Part shown: positions 1 to 6,840 of the stretch, piece by piece
Layout of the letters: every line of letters starts with the position of its first letter
Numbering within the stretch: position 1 is the first letter of the stretch
Origin: Roseovarius sp.
GTDB taxonomy: Bacteria; Pseudomonadota; Alphaproteobacteria; Rhodobacterales; Rhodobacteraceae
Direction: 5' to 3'
DNA length: 12,589 nucleotides
NCBI GenBank assembly: GCA_021767845.1
Contig: JAASSQ010000067.1
Location: 1 to 12,589 of the forward strand
Position numbers and translations under genes: made by a program
Notes under the pieces: generated by a model
What the model saw: only the letters and a program-made list of their open reading frames with translations
Database searches by the model: none
What the model was told of the DNA's origin: nothing

Positions 1-1
1 C

Positions 2-64
2 CTGATCGACGATTTTTCCGACCTGCCCGCCTGCCTCGACACCCTGTGGGAGACCGCGACATGA
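2..64 (+). CDS. 3' end of an upstream gene, possibly HAD-family hydrolase (partial)
   Basis: An open frame enters from the left edge and ends at a TGA at 62-64. It encodes 20 residues ending LDTLWETAT. The TGA overlaps the ATG of the next gene in the four-base arrangement ATGA (61-64), the usual sign of translational coupling. A HAD-superfamily hydrolase commonly precedes the ATP12-family gene in Rhodobacterales, and this acidic/hydrophobic tail would suit one, but 20 residues hold no diagnostic motif. The reading frame is fairly secure because of the overlap. The product name is only a guess from neighbourhood. Confidence 0.4.
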   Translation: MIDDFSDLPACLDTLWETAT

Positions 65-777
65 GCGAATGGAAAGCCAAGCGTTTCTGGAAATCCGCCG
101 ACGTGGCCGAAGAGGACGGCGGCTTCACCGTCCGGCTGGACGGGCGCGGGGTCAAGACCCCGGCGAAATCGCCCCTCGTCGTGCCGACGCCCGAGATGGC
201 GCAGGCCATCGCCGCCGAATGGGACGCGCAGGAAGACGTGATCGACCCCGGCTCCATGCCGGTGACCCGCGCCGCCAATGCCGCGTTGGACAAGGTGCGC
301 CCGCAACAGGCTGAGGTGGCCCGGATGATCGCCGGTTACGGCGATTCCGATCTGCTGTGCTACCGCGCCGACAGCCCGGCGGAACTGGCGCAGCGGCAGG
401 CCGAGGCATGGGATCCGCTGCTCGATTGGGCGGCGCGGGATCTGGGCGCGCGGCTGCGGCCCGTGACCGGGGTGATGCACGCGCCCCAAGACGCGGCAGC
501 GCTGCGCGCCCTGTCGGACAGGGTGCACGGGATGGAGGCATTCACCCTCACGGCGTTTCACGATCTCGTCAGCCTTTCGGGCTCGCTGGTGATCGGCTTC
601 GCCGCGCTCCATGACCTGCACGACATGGCCACGCTCTGGCGGCTGTCGCGGATCGACGAGACCTGGCAGGAACAGCAATGGGGCGTCGATGAAGAGGCCG
701 CGGAACTGGCCGCAAGGAAAGAATCTGACTTTTTTGCCGCCAGGGTTTTTTACAATCTTGCGGGCGGGCGCCCGTAA
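61..777 (+). CDS. ATP12-family F1-ATPase assembly chaperone
   Basis: Encodes 238 residues of the ATP12 family. In mitochondria Atp12 binds the F1 alpha subunit and holds it until it joins beta. The bacterial homologues are presumed to help F1 assembly in the cytoplasm, with less direct evidence. Family features seen are the N-terminal KRFWKSADV and RLDGRGVKTP region (residues 7-34), the central SDLLCYRA stretch (96-103) with AWDPLLDW (116-123), and the C-terminal E-x3-Q-x2-WG-x-DEEA motif (about 201-214). Length is normal for the family. ATG at 61 was chosen over the in-frame GTG at 46 because it gives the family N-terminus MSEWKAKRFW and an ATGA overlap with the preceding gene. There is no signal peptide or membrane segment. 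It is probably cotranscribed with the upstream gene; the transporter leader follows. Confidence 0.9.
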   Translation: MSEWKAKRFWKSADVAEEDGGFTVRLDGRGVKTPAKSPLVVPTPEMAQAIAAEWDAQEDVIDPGSMPVTRAANAALDKVRPQQAEVARMIAGYGDSDLLCYRADSPAELAQRQAEAWDPLLDWAARDLGARLRPVTGVMHAPQDAAALRALSDRVHGMEAFTLTAFHDLVSLSGSLVIGFAALHDLHDMATLWRLSRIDETWQEQQWGVDEEAAELAARKESDFFAARVFYNLAGGRP

Positions 778-915
778 CGGCCCGCGCCTGATTTACGTTA
801 GGAAAACTCAGGGCTTGGCTCATTGTTTTTGCTGATCCGGGTCTTGACGTTTAGTGATGAATCCACACAAACTCGCTGGCACTGAGTGGGGCCTGCCCCC
901 GGAAACAGTATCGCC

Positions 916-931
916 CGGCCCTTCCGGGCCG
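916..931 (+). other. small GC hairpin in the leader of the transporter operon
   Basis: CGGCCC (916-921) and GGGCCG (926-931) can pair around a TTCC loop, 45 bases upstream of the aapJ start. No T-run follows, so it is not an intrinsic terminator. It could shape the 5' leader or be incidental in GC-rich DNA. The rest of the 198-bp gap (778-975) holds a possible -35-like TTGACG at 844-849 without a convincing -10 box. Confidence 0.3.
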
Positions 932-961
932 ACAGAACCGCTCGTCAAAGGGCGGACAATC

Positions 962-970
962 AGGAAGAGG
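962..970 (+). promoter_or_regulatory. strong Shine-Dalgarno site for aapJ
   Basis: The purine run AGGAAGAGG ends five bases before ATG 976. It fixes the binding-protein start at 976 instead of an in-frame upstream start near 886, and it is the strongest ribosome site noted in the operon, as suits a binding protein needed in excess. Confidence 0.75.
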
Positions 971-975
971 TAAAC

Positions 976-1995
976 ATGAAAAAATCCGTGATTCTCGGCG
1001 CGCTGACCGTCGCTGGCCTGTCTGCCGGCGCCGCCGCTGCTGCCACGCTGGATGACATCAAGGCACGCGGCAAGCTGAACTGCGGCGTCACCACCGGCCT
1101 TGTGGGCTTTGCCGCGCCCGACGCGAACGGCGAATGGCAAGGCTTCGACGTCGGCGTCTGCCGCGCGGTTGCCGCCGCCGTCCTGGGCGACCCCTCGGCC
1201 GTCGAATTCGTGCCGACCACCGGCAAGACGCGCTTCACCGCGCTGGCTTCGGGCGAGATCGACATGCTGGCCCGCAACACCACCTGGACCCTGTCGCGCG
1301 ACGTTGACCTGAAGAACGAATTCGTCGGCGTGAACTACTACGACGGTCAGGGCTTCATGGTGCCCAAGGGCCTCGGCGTCAGCTCGGCCAAGGAACTGAA
1401 CGGCGCCACCGTCTGCATCCAGACCGGCACCACCACCGAACTGAACCTGGCCGACTATTTCCGCGCCAACGACATGGAATACGAGCCGGTTCCGATCGAA
1501 ACCAACGCCGAAGCGCAGCAGCAGTACCTGGCCGGCGCCTGTGACGTCTACACCACCGACGCATCGGGCCTCGCCGCGACGCGGGCAACCTTCGAAAGCC
1601 CCGGCGACCACGTGATCCTGCCCGAGATCATCTCGAAAGAGCCGCTCGGCCCGCTCGTGCGCCACGGTGACCAGGAATGGGGCGACATCGTCCGCTGGAC
1701 CCTGAACGCGCTGATCGCGGCTGAGGAATTCGGCCTGACCTCGGCCAATGTCGAGGAACTGGCCTCCAACGGCACCGACAAGCCCGAAGTGAACCGCATC
1801 CTCGGTGTCGAAGGCACCCTTGGCGAGATGCTGGGCCTCGAAAGCGACTGGGCGGTCAACGCCATCGCGGCCGGCGGCAACTACGGCGAGCTGTTCGAGA
1901 AGCACATCGGCGAGAACACCCCGGTGGGCCTTGCCCGCGGGCTCAACGCCCAGTGGCAGGACGGCGGCCTGATGTACGCCCCGCCCTTCCGCTAA
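976..1995 (+). CDS. aapJ: General L-amino acid ABC transporter, periplasmic binding protein (AapJ/BztA)
   Basis: Encodes 339 residues, the solute receptor that captures amino acids in the periplasm and delivers them to the membrane permease. Residues 1-23 are a signal peptide: KK at the N-terminus, a hydrophobic core, then an Ala-rich end, with cleavage probably just before TLDD at 24. There is no lipobox cysteine, so the mature protein should be soluble. The rest matches family 3 solute-binding proteins of the Aap/Bzt group: RGKLNCGVTTGLVGFA (31-46), GFDVGVCRAVAAAV (56-69), the R-x4-ASGEIDML stretch (86-98), VCIQTGTTTELNLADYF (146-162) and the C-terminus GGLMYAPPFR. It is followed by genes for both permeases and the ATPase. 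The family takes a broad range of L-amino acids (AapJ of Rhizobium, BztA of Rhodobacter, the latter favouring Glu, Gln, Asp and Asn); the exact preference here cannot be read. Confidence 0.95.
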   Translation: MKKSVILGALTVAGLSAGAAAAATLDDIKARGKLNCGVTTGLVGFAAPDANGEWQGFDVGVCRAVAAAVLGDPSAVEFVPTTGKTRFTALASGEIDMLARNTTWTLSRDVDLKNEFVGVNYYDGQGFMVPKGLGVSSAKELNGATVCIQTGTTTELNLADYFRANDMEYEPVPIETNAEAQQQYLAGACDVYTTDASGLAATRATFESPGDHVILPEIISKEPLGPLVRHGDQEWGDIVRWTLNALIAAEEFGLTSANVEELASNGTDKPEVNRILGVEGTLGEMLGLESDWAVNAIAAGGNYGELFEKHIGENTPVGLARGLNAQWQDGGLMYAPPFR

Positions 1996-2008
1996 TAGCC
2001 GACACGGC

Positions 2009-2038
2009 GAAGGGCGCGGGTTGATCCCCGCGCCCTTC
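2009..2038 (+). terminator. perfect 12-bp hairpin after aapJ (partial terminator or mRNA stabiliser)
   Basis: GAAGGGCGCGGG (2009-2020) and its exact complement (2027-2038) flank the six-base loop TTGATC, fourteen bases after the aapJ stop. No T-run follows, so a complete intrinsic stop is unlikely. Such hairpins between a binding-protein gene and its permease genes are known to block 3' decay or cause partial termination, so that the receptor is made in excess over the membrane parts. That role here is inferred from position and shape. Confidence 0.75.
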
Positions 2039-2123
2039 TCCCATCCGGACCAAACGATCGGCCCCACGGCGCCCCCGCGCCGCAGAAAAACCGGACCGGG
2101 CCGACAGACGGGGAACATCCCAG

Positions 2124-3392
2124 ATGACGACATACACCGACCCGCCGAAGGAGTCGTTCCGGCTGTCCATGCTTTTGTATGACACCCGGTATCGGTCCCT
2201 GACCATTCAGGTCGTGGCGCTGATGGGCTTCATGCTGCTGGCCGCCTGGCTCATCAACAACACGATCCAGAACCTCGCGGCTCTGGGCAAACCGATCGAG
2301 TTCGGATTCTTCACCGAACCGGCCAGCTACGACATCAACCAGCACCTGCTGGAATACGACAGCCGCGACACCCACCTGCGCGCCTCGCTGATCGGGCTCA
2401 TCAACACGCTGATCATCGCCGTCATGGGCTGCGCCACGGCCACCATCGTCGGTGTGCTCGTCGGCATCCTCCGCCTAAGCAAGAACTGGCTGGTGGCCAA
2501 GATCATGGCCGTCTACGTCGAGATGTTCCGCAACGTGCCGGTGCTGCTGTGGATCGTGCTGGCCATGGCCATCCTGATCGAAAGCCTGCCGCGCCCCGCC
2601 GCCTTCCGCGGCGACACGCCCGACGCGACGATGAAGGTCTTCGACAGCGTCGCCTTCACCAACCGCGGCTTCTACATCCCCGAGCCGCTGTTCTCGCGCT
2701 CGCTCGGCGATATCCACCTGTTCGGGCAATCCAGCCTTCGCATGGACGTGTCGCTGGATTTCGTCGCCTTCCTGGTGGTGCTGATCGGCTCGATCTACGC
2801 AGCCCGCAGGGTCACCGCCCGCGCCGACAAGATCCAGAACGCGACCGGCCTGCGCCCGACCACCTGGCACATCAACACCGCGATCATCATCCTGCCCACC
2901 CTGGCGCTGCTCGTCGGGCTGGGGTTCCACCTGGGCTACCCCGAGCTGCGCGGCTTCAACTTCCAGGGCGGCATCCACATGCGCAACTCGCTGATCGCAC
3001 TGTGGCTGTCCCTTTCGCTCTACACGGCCGCCTTCGTGGCCGAGATCGTGCGCGCCGGCATCCTCGCCATCTCGCACGGCCAGACCGAGGCCGCCGCCGC
3101 CCTCGGGCTCAGGCCGGGCCGTATCATGCGGCTGGTGGTGCTGCCGCAGGCGCTGCGCGTGATCGTGCCGCCGCTGATTTCGCAGTATCTCAACCTGACC
3201 AAGAACAGCTCGCTCGCCATCGCCGTGGGCTACATGGACATCACCGGCACGCTTGGCGGGATCACCATGAACCAGACGGGCCGCGAGCTGGAATGCGTGC
3301 TGCTTCTGATGCTGGTCTATCTCAGTATCTCGCTGATCATCTCGGCGATCATGAACTGGTACAACAACCGCGTGAAACTGGTGGAGCGGTAA
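2124..3392 (+). CDS. aapQ: General L-amino acid ABC transporter permease (AapQ/BztB)
   Basis: Encodes 422 residues, an inner-membrane permease of the His/Glu family. Hydrophobic segments are visible near residues 27-46, 87-115, 126-153, 212-228, 251-268, 287-306 and 390-410. The cytoplasmic EAA loop that docks the ATPase lies at about 307-345, with core GQTEAAAALG (319-328) followed by R-x-VVLPQALR. The protein is longer than a typical His/Gln permease (about 220-240 residues) because of an extended region between the early segments and the conserved C-terminal core; this is normal for AapQ/BztB. A short purine run (GGGGA near 2110-2114) precedes the start. Its TAA is one base from the next ATG, so it is tightly coupled to aapM, its probable heterodimer partner. 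Confidence 0.94.
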   Translation: MTTYTDPPKESFRLSMLLYDTRYRSLTIQVVALMGFMLLAAWLINNTIQNLAALGKPIEFGFFTEPASYDINQHLLEYDSRDTHLRASLIGLINTLIIAVMGCATATIVGVLVGILRLSKNWLVAKIMAVYVEMFRNVPVLLWIVLAMAILIESLPRPAAFRGDTPDATMKVFDSVAFTNRGFYIPEPLFSRSLGDIHLFGQSSLRMDVSLDFVAFLVVLIGSIYAARRVTARADKIQNATGLRPTTWHINTAIIILPTLALLVGLGFHLGYPELRGFNFQGGIHMRNSLIALWLSLSLYTAAFVAEIVRAGILAISHGQTEAAAALGLRPGRIMRLVVLPQALRVIVPPLISQYLNLTKNSSLAIAVGYMDITGTLGGITMNQTGRELECVLLLMLVYLSISLIISAIMNWYNNRVKLVER

Positions 3393-3393
3393 G

Positions 3394-4749
3394 ATGACAG
3401 ATCATTCCTATGTCCGCACCGAGATGCTGCCCGAAAAGGCGCCGCCCGCGTCCGAGGTCGGCGTCATCGGCTGGATCCGCGAGAACCTGTTTTCCGGCTG
3501 GTTCAACTCGATCCTGACGATCCTGTCGCTGGCCTTCATCTACTACATCCTTTCGGCGCTCATCCCGTGGACCTTCCAGTCCGTGTGGAATGCCGGGTCG
3601 CTTGATGAATGCCGCGAGATCATGCGCGAAACCTGGGGCGAAACCCACGGGCACGCCTGCTGGGCGGTCATCAACGACCGCTGGCTGCAACTGCTCTACG
3701 GCTTCTACCCGCCCTATCCGGCCTACCCGGATGCGACCGTGGCCGACGCCCCGGCCGAGGCGTGGCTGCCGGCCTATTTCCGGCCCAACCTGACGCTGAT
3801 CCTGCTGTTCGTCGCGCTTGCGCCGGTGCTGTTCGGCCATCTGCCGCGCCACCTGCTGATCGTGTCGGCGATCTACCCCTTCCTGATGCCCTGGCTTCTG
3901 TGGGGCGGATCGGTCTGGGTGCCGGTGACCATCGCCTTCGGTTTCGTGATCCTGTTCGGGGTCATCAAGTACGGTCAGGCCGTGATGGGCACGCTCGCCG
4001 CGATCATCGCGGCGGTGGGGGCCGCGCTGGTCTGGTGGCTGGTCCTGTCCGGTCCGGTGGCCGACGGGCTCTATGCGGTGATGCCGGTGGGCCTGCCCAC
4101 GGTGGAAAGCCGCGAATTCGGCGGCTTCATGCTGGCGGTGCTGCTGGGGGTGGTGGCGATCGGGCTGTCGCTGCCCATCGGCATCGTGCTGGCGCTTGGC
4201 CGCCAGTCGGACCTGTTCATCATCAAGTCGCTCTGCGTGGGCTTCATCGAAACCATCCGCGGCGTGCCGCTGATCACGCTGCTCTTCGTGGCCTCGGTGC
4301 TGCTCAACTACTTCCTGCCGCCGGGCACGGATTTCGACATCATCGTGCGCGTCATGATCATGGTGACGATCTTCGCCTCCGCCTACAACGCCGAGGTGAT
4401 CCGCGGTGGCCTCGCCGCCCTGCCCAAGGGCCAGTACGAAGGCGCCGACAGTCTCGGCCTGAACTACTGGCAGGCGCAGCGCCTCATCATCATGCCGCAG
4501 GCGCTCAAGATCTCGATCCCCGGCATCGTCTCGACCTTCATCGGCGTCTTCAAGGACACGACGCTGGTGTCGATCATCGGCCTGCTGGACCCGATCGGCC
4601 TGTCACAGGGCATCCGCGCCAACCAGGAATGGAACGGCATTTACTGGGAACTCTTCGCCTTCATCGCGTTGCTGTTCTTCATCTTCTGCTTCGGCATGTC
4701 CCGCTACTCCATGTGGCTGGAGCGCAAGCTCCAGACCGGGCACCGTTAA
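3394..4749 (+). CDS. aapM: General L-amino acid ABC transporter permease (AapM/BztC)
   Basis: Encodes 451 residues, the second permease of the transporter. After a hydrophilic N-terminus there is a membrane segment at about 38-58. A loop of roughly 70 residues (60-130) then carries C73 and C89, followed by further segments (about 131-148, 152-170, 174-190, 196-218) before the conserved permease core (about 243-440). The EAA loop is at 329-372, with GQYEGADSLG (346-355) and IIMPQALK. GGAG at 3383-3386 sits seven bases ahead of the ATG, inside the end of aapQ. The extra N-terminal membrane region is typical of AapM/BztC compared with small amino-acid permeases. With AapQ and the AapP dimer it should form the translocation complex. 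Confidence 0.94.
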   Translation: MTDHSYVRTEMLPEKAPPASEVGVIGWIRENLFSGWFNSILTILSLAFIYYILSALIPWTFQSVWNAGSLDECREIMRETWGETHGHACWAVINDRWLQLLYGFYPPYPAYPDATVADAPAEAWLPAYFRPNLTLILLFVALAPVLFGHLPRHLLIVSAIYPFLMPWLLWGGSVWVPVTIAFGFVILFGVIKYGQAVMGTLAAIIAAVGAALVWWLVLSGPVADGLYAVMPVGLPTVESREFGGFMLAVLLGVVAIGLSLPIGIVLALGRQSDLFIIKSLCVGFIETIRGVPLITLLFVASVLLNYFLPPGTDFDIIVRVMIMVTIFASAYNAEVIRGGLAALPKGQYEGADSLGLNYWQAQRLIIMPQALKISIPGIVSTFIGVFKDTTLVSIIGLLDPIGLSQGIRANQEWNGIYWELFAFIALLFFIFCFGMSRYSMWLERKLQTGHR

Positions 4750-4750
4750 G

Positions 4751-4756
4751 AAAGGA
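4751..4756 (+). promoter_or_regulatory. Shine-Dalgarno site for aapP
   Basis: AAAGGA lies eight bases ahead of ATG 4765 in the 15-base gap after aapM. It supports this start over the internal in-frame ATG at 4807 (M15). Confidence 0.65.
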
Positions 4757-4764
4757 TCACGCCA

Positions 4765-5556
4765 ATGTCTGATCTGGCAATCGAACGCGACGTGGACCGC
4801 TCCAAGATGCAGGTCTCGGACACGGTCGCCGTCGAAATCTCGAACATGAACAAGTGGTTCGGCGCATTCCACGTCCTGCGCGACATCGACCTCACGGTTT
4901 ACGAGGGTGAACGCATCGTCATCGCCGGCCCCTCCGGGTCGGGGAAATCCACCCTGATCCGCTGCATCAACGCGCTGGAGGAACACCAGCAGGGCCGTAT
5001 CACGGTGGATGGCACGGTCCTGTCGAACGACCTCAAGAACATCGACAAGATCCGCTCCGAGGTCGGCATGGTGTTCCAGCACTTCAACCTGTTCCCGCAC
5101 CTGACGATCCTCGAAAACTGCACGCTGGCGCCGATCTGGGTGCGCAAGATCCCCCGGAAAGAGGCGGTCGAAACCGCGATGCACTTCCTGGAGAAGGTCA
5201 AGATCCCCGAGCAGGCCAACAAGTATCCCGGCCAGCTCTCGGGGGGTCAGCAGCAGCGTGTGGCGATCGCCCGGTCGCTCTGCATGAAGCCCAAGATCAT
5301 GCTGTTCGACGAACCGACCTCGGCGCTCGATCCCGAGATGATCAAGGAGGTGCTCGACACCATGATCGAACTGGCCGAGGAAGGCATGACCATGCTCTGC
5401 GTCACGCACGAGATGGGCTTCGCCCGGCAGGTCGCCAACCGGGTGATCTTCATGGACCAGGGCCAGATCGTCGAACAGAACGAGCCCGAGGAATTCTTCA
5501 ACAACCCGCAATCCGAGCGGACCAAGCTGTTCCTCAGCCAGATTCTGGGGCACTGA
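4765..5556 (+). CDS. aapP: General L-amino acid ABC transporter ATP-binding protein (AapP/BztD)
   Basis: Encodes 263 residues, the cytoplasmic ATPase that powers amino-acid uptake through AapQ and AapM. All ABC motifs are present and intact: Walker A GPSGSGKST (55-63), Q-loop VFQHFN (Q105), signature LSGGQQQR (158-165), Walker B IMLFDEP (178-184, catalytic E183), D-loop SALD (186-189) and switch histidine H215 in VTHEMGF. The polar amino-acid transporter type is supported by NMNKWFGAFHVLRDI near the N-terminus and by the C-terminal NNPQSERTKLFLSQIL. A hydrophilic extension of about 28 residues precedes the domain, as is common in AapP. It is the last gene of the operon; a terminator begins 23 bases after its stop. 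Confidence 0.96.
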   Translation: MSDLAIERDVDRSKMQVSDTVAVEISNMNKWFGAFHVLRDIDLTVYEGERIVIAGPSGSGKSTLIRCINALEEHQQGRITVDGTVLSNDLKNIDKIRSEVGMVFQHFNLFPHLTILENCTLAPIWVRKIPRKEAVETAMHFLEKVKIPEQANKYPGQLSGGQQQRVAIARSLCMKPKIMLFDEPTSALDPEMIKEVLDTMIELAEEGMTMLCVTHEMGFARQVANRVIFMDQGQIVEQNEPEEFFNNPQSERTKLFLSQILGH

Positions 5557-5578
5557 GGTTTCCGGTGTCCGGCATTGG

Positions 5579-5605
5579 CGCGGCCCTCTCGGGGGCCGCG
5601 TTTTT
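5579..5605 (+). terminator. Rho-independent terminator of the aapJQMP operon
   Basis: CGCGGCCC (5579-5586) pairs perfectly with GGGCCGCG (5593-5600) around a six-base loop, directly followed by TTTTT (5601-5605). It lies just after the aapP stop, on the plus strand. Read from the minus strand there is no T-run, so it should stop only the transporter transcript and not the converging sixA transcript. Confidence 0.88.
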
Positions 5606-5627
5606 CGTGCGCGGCGGGGCGGATCGG

Positions 5628-5707
5628 CGGGTTTTGTACGAAACTTCTGGGGCAGGGGTCGGGTTTGGTACGAAAGCCGGGGGCAAAGTTGCAATTTCGT
5701 ACGAAAG
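5628..5707 (+). repeat. dispersed intergenic GTAC-box element, copy 1
   Basis: An 80-bp stretch between the aap terminator and the sixA stop codon. Three boxes of the form TTTnGTACnAAA have GTAC at 5636, 5668 and 5699, so the spacings are 32 and 31 bp. The left end CGGGTTTTGTACGAAA (5628-5643) and the right-end TTGCAATTTCGTAC (5689-5702) occur identically in copy 2 (11981-12061, inverted). The last base is immediately before the sixA stop codon on the opposite strand. In this copy the left half of the last palindrome is degraded (GGGCAAAG where GTACGAAA would be expected). Function unknown. Confidence 0.75.
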
Positions 5708-6202
5708 TCAGTCCTCGGTCAGCTCGCGCGGAACCACGAACGCGCGGGGCACGCCGGTGCCGGGCTCAAGCTGGCTCCAGTCGTCGATCTCGAAATCCGC
5801 CACCAGCGTCGCGCCGGTGGGATAATCGGCAAATCTTGAGTGGCCGGGAGCTTCGGCCACCAGATCTTGCGCAAATTCCGCGATACCGGGATTGTGGCCC
5901 AGCATCAGAACCACCGCGCCGTCAGCGTCCCGCAGGGTGGTCTGCATCCGGTCCGGCCCGGCATGGTAAAGCCCGTCCAGAAACGCCGGCGCCCCCACCA
6001 GCCCCAACCGCTCCCATGTTTCCCGCGTCCGCGCCGAGCTTGAGCTAAGTATCTGATCGGGAATGTATTTCTGGTCTCTAAGCCAGTCGCCAAGCGCCGT
6101 GGCCGACCGCCGCCCCCGGCCGTTCAGGGGCCGTTCGTGATCGCTCAACCCGGCATCCTTCCAGCTCGATTTCGCATGTCGCATCAGGATCAGTCGTTTC
6201 AT
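5708..6202 (-). CDS. sixA: SixA-type phosphohistidine phosphatase, histidine phosphatase superfamily
   Basis: Encodes 164 residues, a small single-domain histidine phosphatase close in length to E. coli SixA (about 160). The catalytic RHA is at R8-H9-A10 in LILMRHAKS; a second conserved arginine is in SSSSARTRET (R58), and the second active-site histidine is H103 in MLGHNPGI. These are the residues that form and stabilise the phosphohistidine intermediate. SixA proteins dephosphorylate phosphohistidine on signalling or phosphotransfer proteins; the partner cannot be read here, because no histidine kinase or PTS gene is nearby. Start at 6202 was chosen for the family N-terminus MKRLILMRHAK, for GAGGG seven bases upstream, and for the ATGA overlap with the ferredoxin-like gene. 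It appears to be the last gene of the minus-strand run. Confidence 0.85.
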   Translation of the reverse strand: MKRLILMRHAKSSWKDAGLSDHERPLNGRGRRSATALGDWLRDQKYIPDQILSSSSARTRETWERLGLVGAPAFLDGLYHAGPDRMQTTLRDADGAVVLMLGHNPGIAEFAQDLVAEAPGHSRFADYPTGATLVADFEIDDWSQLEPGTGVPRAFVVPRELTED

Positions 6203-6831
6203 CTGAACGCCCTCATGTGAAAGGCTGACTGCTCGGGCCGCCGGCCGTGGCCCTGGCTGACAGGGCAGGCGCGACGCACGACGCAGCCCATTGACAAACA
6301 ATCATTTTCCGGCCTGTCCAGATCGGTCTTGCAGGCCGCCACGTCATATCCGTCCGGACTCAGTGCATCGACGGGGCAGGCCGTCAGGCACGGCTGTTTT
6401 TCGCAAGTGATACAAGGACTTGGCGGTGGTGCGGGCAGTTCGATCCGCTCTTGGAAGCCCAGGGCACCCCGATACGACACCATCAACCCCGCCGCATCAT
6501 GCACCAGCAATCCCACCGGCGACACATGCGCCCGCCCACTCTCAAGCGCCCATTGCAGAAACGGTTGCCAGGGCGGGCCGCCGAACGGGAAAAAAGCTTT
6601 GGCATTCAAGGCTTTGGCCAGGCCGCCGATCACCCGTTCGGACCAACGGTCCAGCGGGTCCGCAGCCCCGTCCGCGTATTCCGGCGACGCCGTGAAATGC
6701 CCCCAGAACCCCGGCTCGCGCGGCCCCAGCAACACCAGCGTTCCGATCCCGTCGGGCGTGTTCCGGGTCAGCCCGCCGAAGATCGCCAGATGCTGCTTTT
6801 CGACCTTGTTTTCAATGTCTTGCAGCAGCAT
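6199..6831 (-). CDS. Ferredoxin-like protein with eight C-terminal cysteines
   Basis: Encodes 210 residues. The first 135 or so have no cysteine and hold FWGHFTASPEY (42-52), FPFGGPPWQPFLQWA (81-95) and SPVGLLVHDAAGLMVSYRGAL (about 104-124). The C-terminal part has C140-x2-C143-x4-C148-x3-C152-P, a [4Fe-4S] pattern, then C167, C178, C183 and C189-P, which could hold a second cluster. The layout (N-terminal domain, then ferredoxin-type tail) and the PxGLLxH...YRGAL stretch recall QueG-like or corrinoid-linked reductases, but the protein is much shorter than QueG and I do not claim that role. The start is supported by GAGG overlapping the argB stop. It lies nine bases after argB and overlaps sixA by four bases. 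Probably a soluble electron-transfer or reductase protein; substrate unknown. Confidence 0.75.
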   Translation of the reverse strand: MLLQDIENKVEKQHLAIFGGLTRNTPDGIGTLVLLGPREPGFWGHFTASPEYADGAADPLDRWSERVIGGLAKALNAKAFFPFGGPPWQPFLQWALESGRAHVSPVGLLVHDAAGLMVSYRGALGFQERIELPAPPPSPCITCEKQPCLTACPVDALSPDGYDVAACKTDLDRPENDCLSMGCVVRRACPVSQGHGRRPEQSAFHMRAFR

Positions 6832-6840
6832 CGCCGTGCC

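Noticed and set aside
876..892. sigma54 promoter upstream of aapJ
   Set aside because: CTGGCAC fits the -24 element, but the -12 element (TTGC) is absent at the required spacing.
820..2133. 437-codon open frame on the minus strand opposite aapJ
   Set aside because: It lies antisense to a clear binding-protein gene, has the Gly/Ala/Val/Arg-rich composition typical of reversed GC-rich coding DNA and shows no recognisable domain.
4603..5694. 363-codon open frame on the minus strand opposite aapP
   Set aside because: It is antisense to an ABC ATPase with every motif intact and has no domain of its own.
5628..5707. CRISPR-like array (three short repeats at about 31-bp spacing)
   Set aside because: The repeats are only about 12 bp, palindromic and imperfect, there are three of them, and the same unit with the same spacing recurs at a second locus. 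No cas gene is present.
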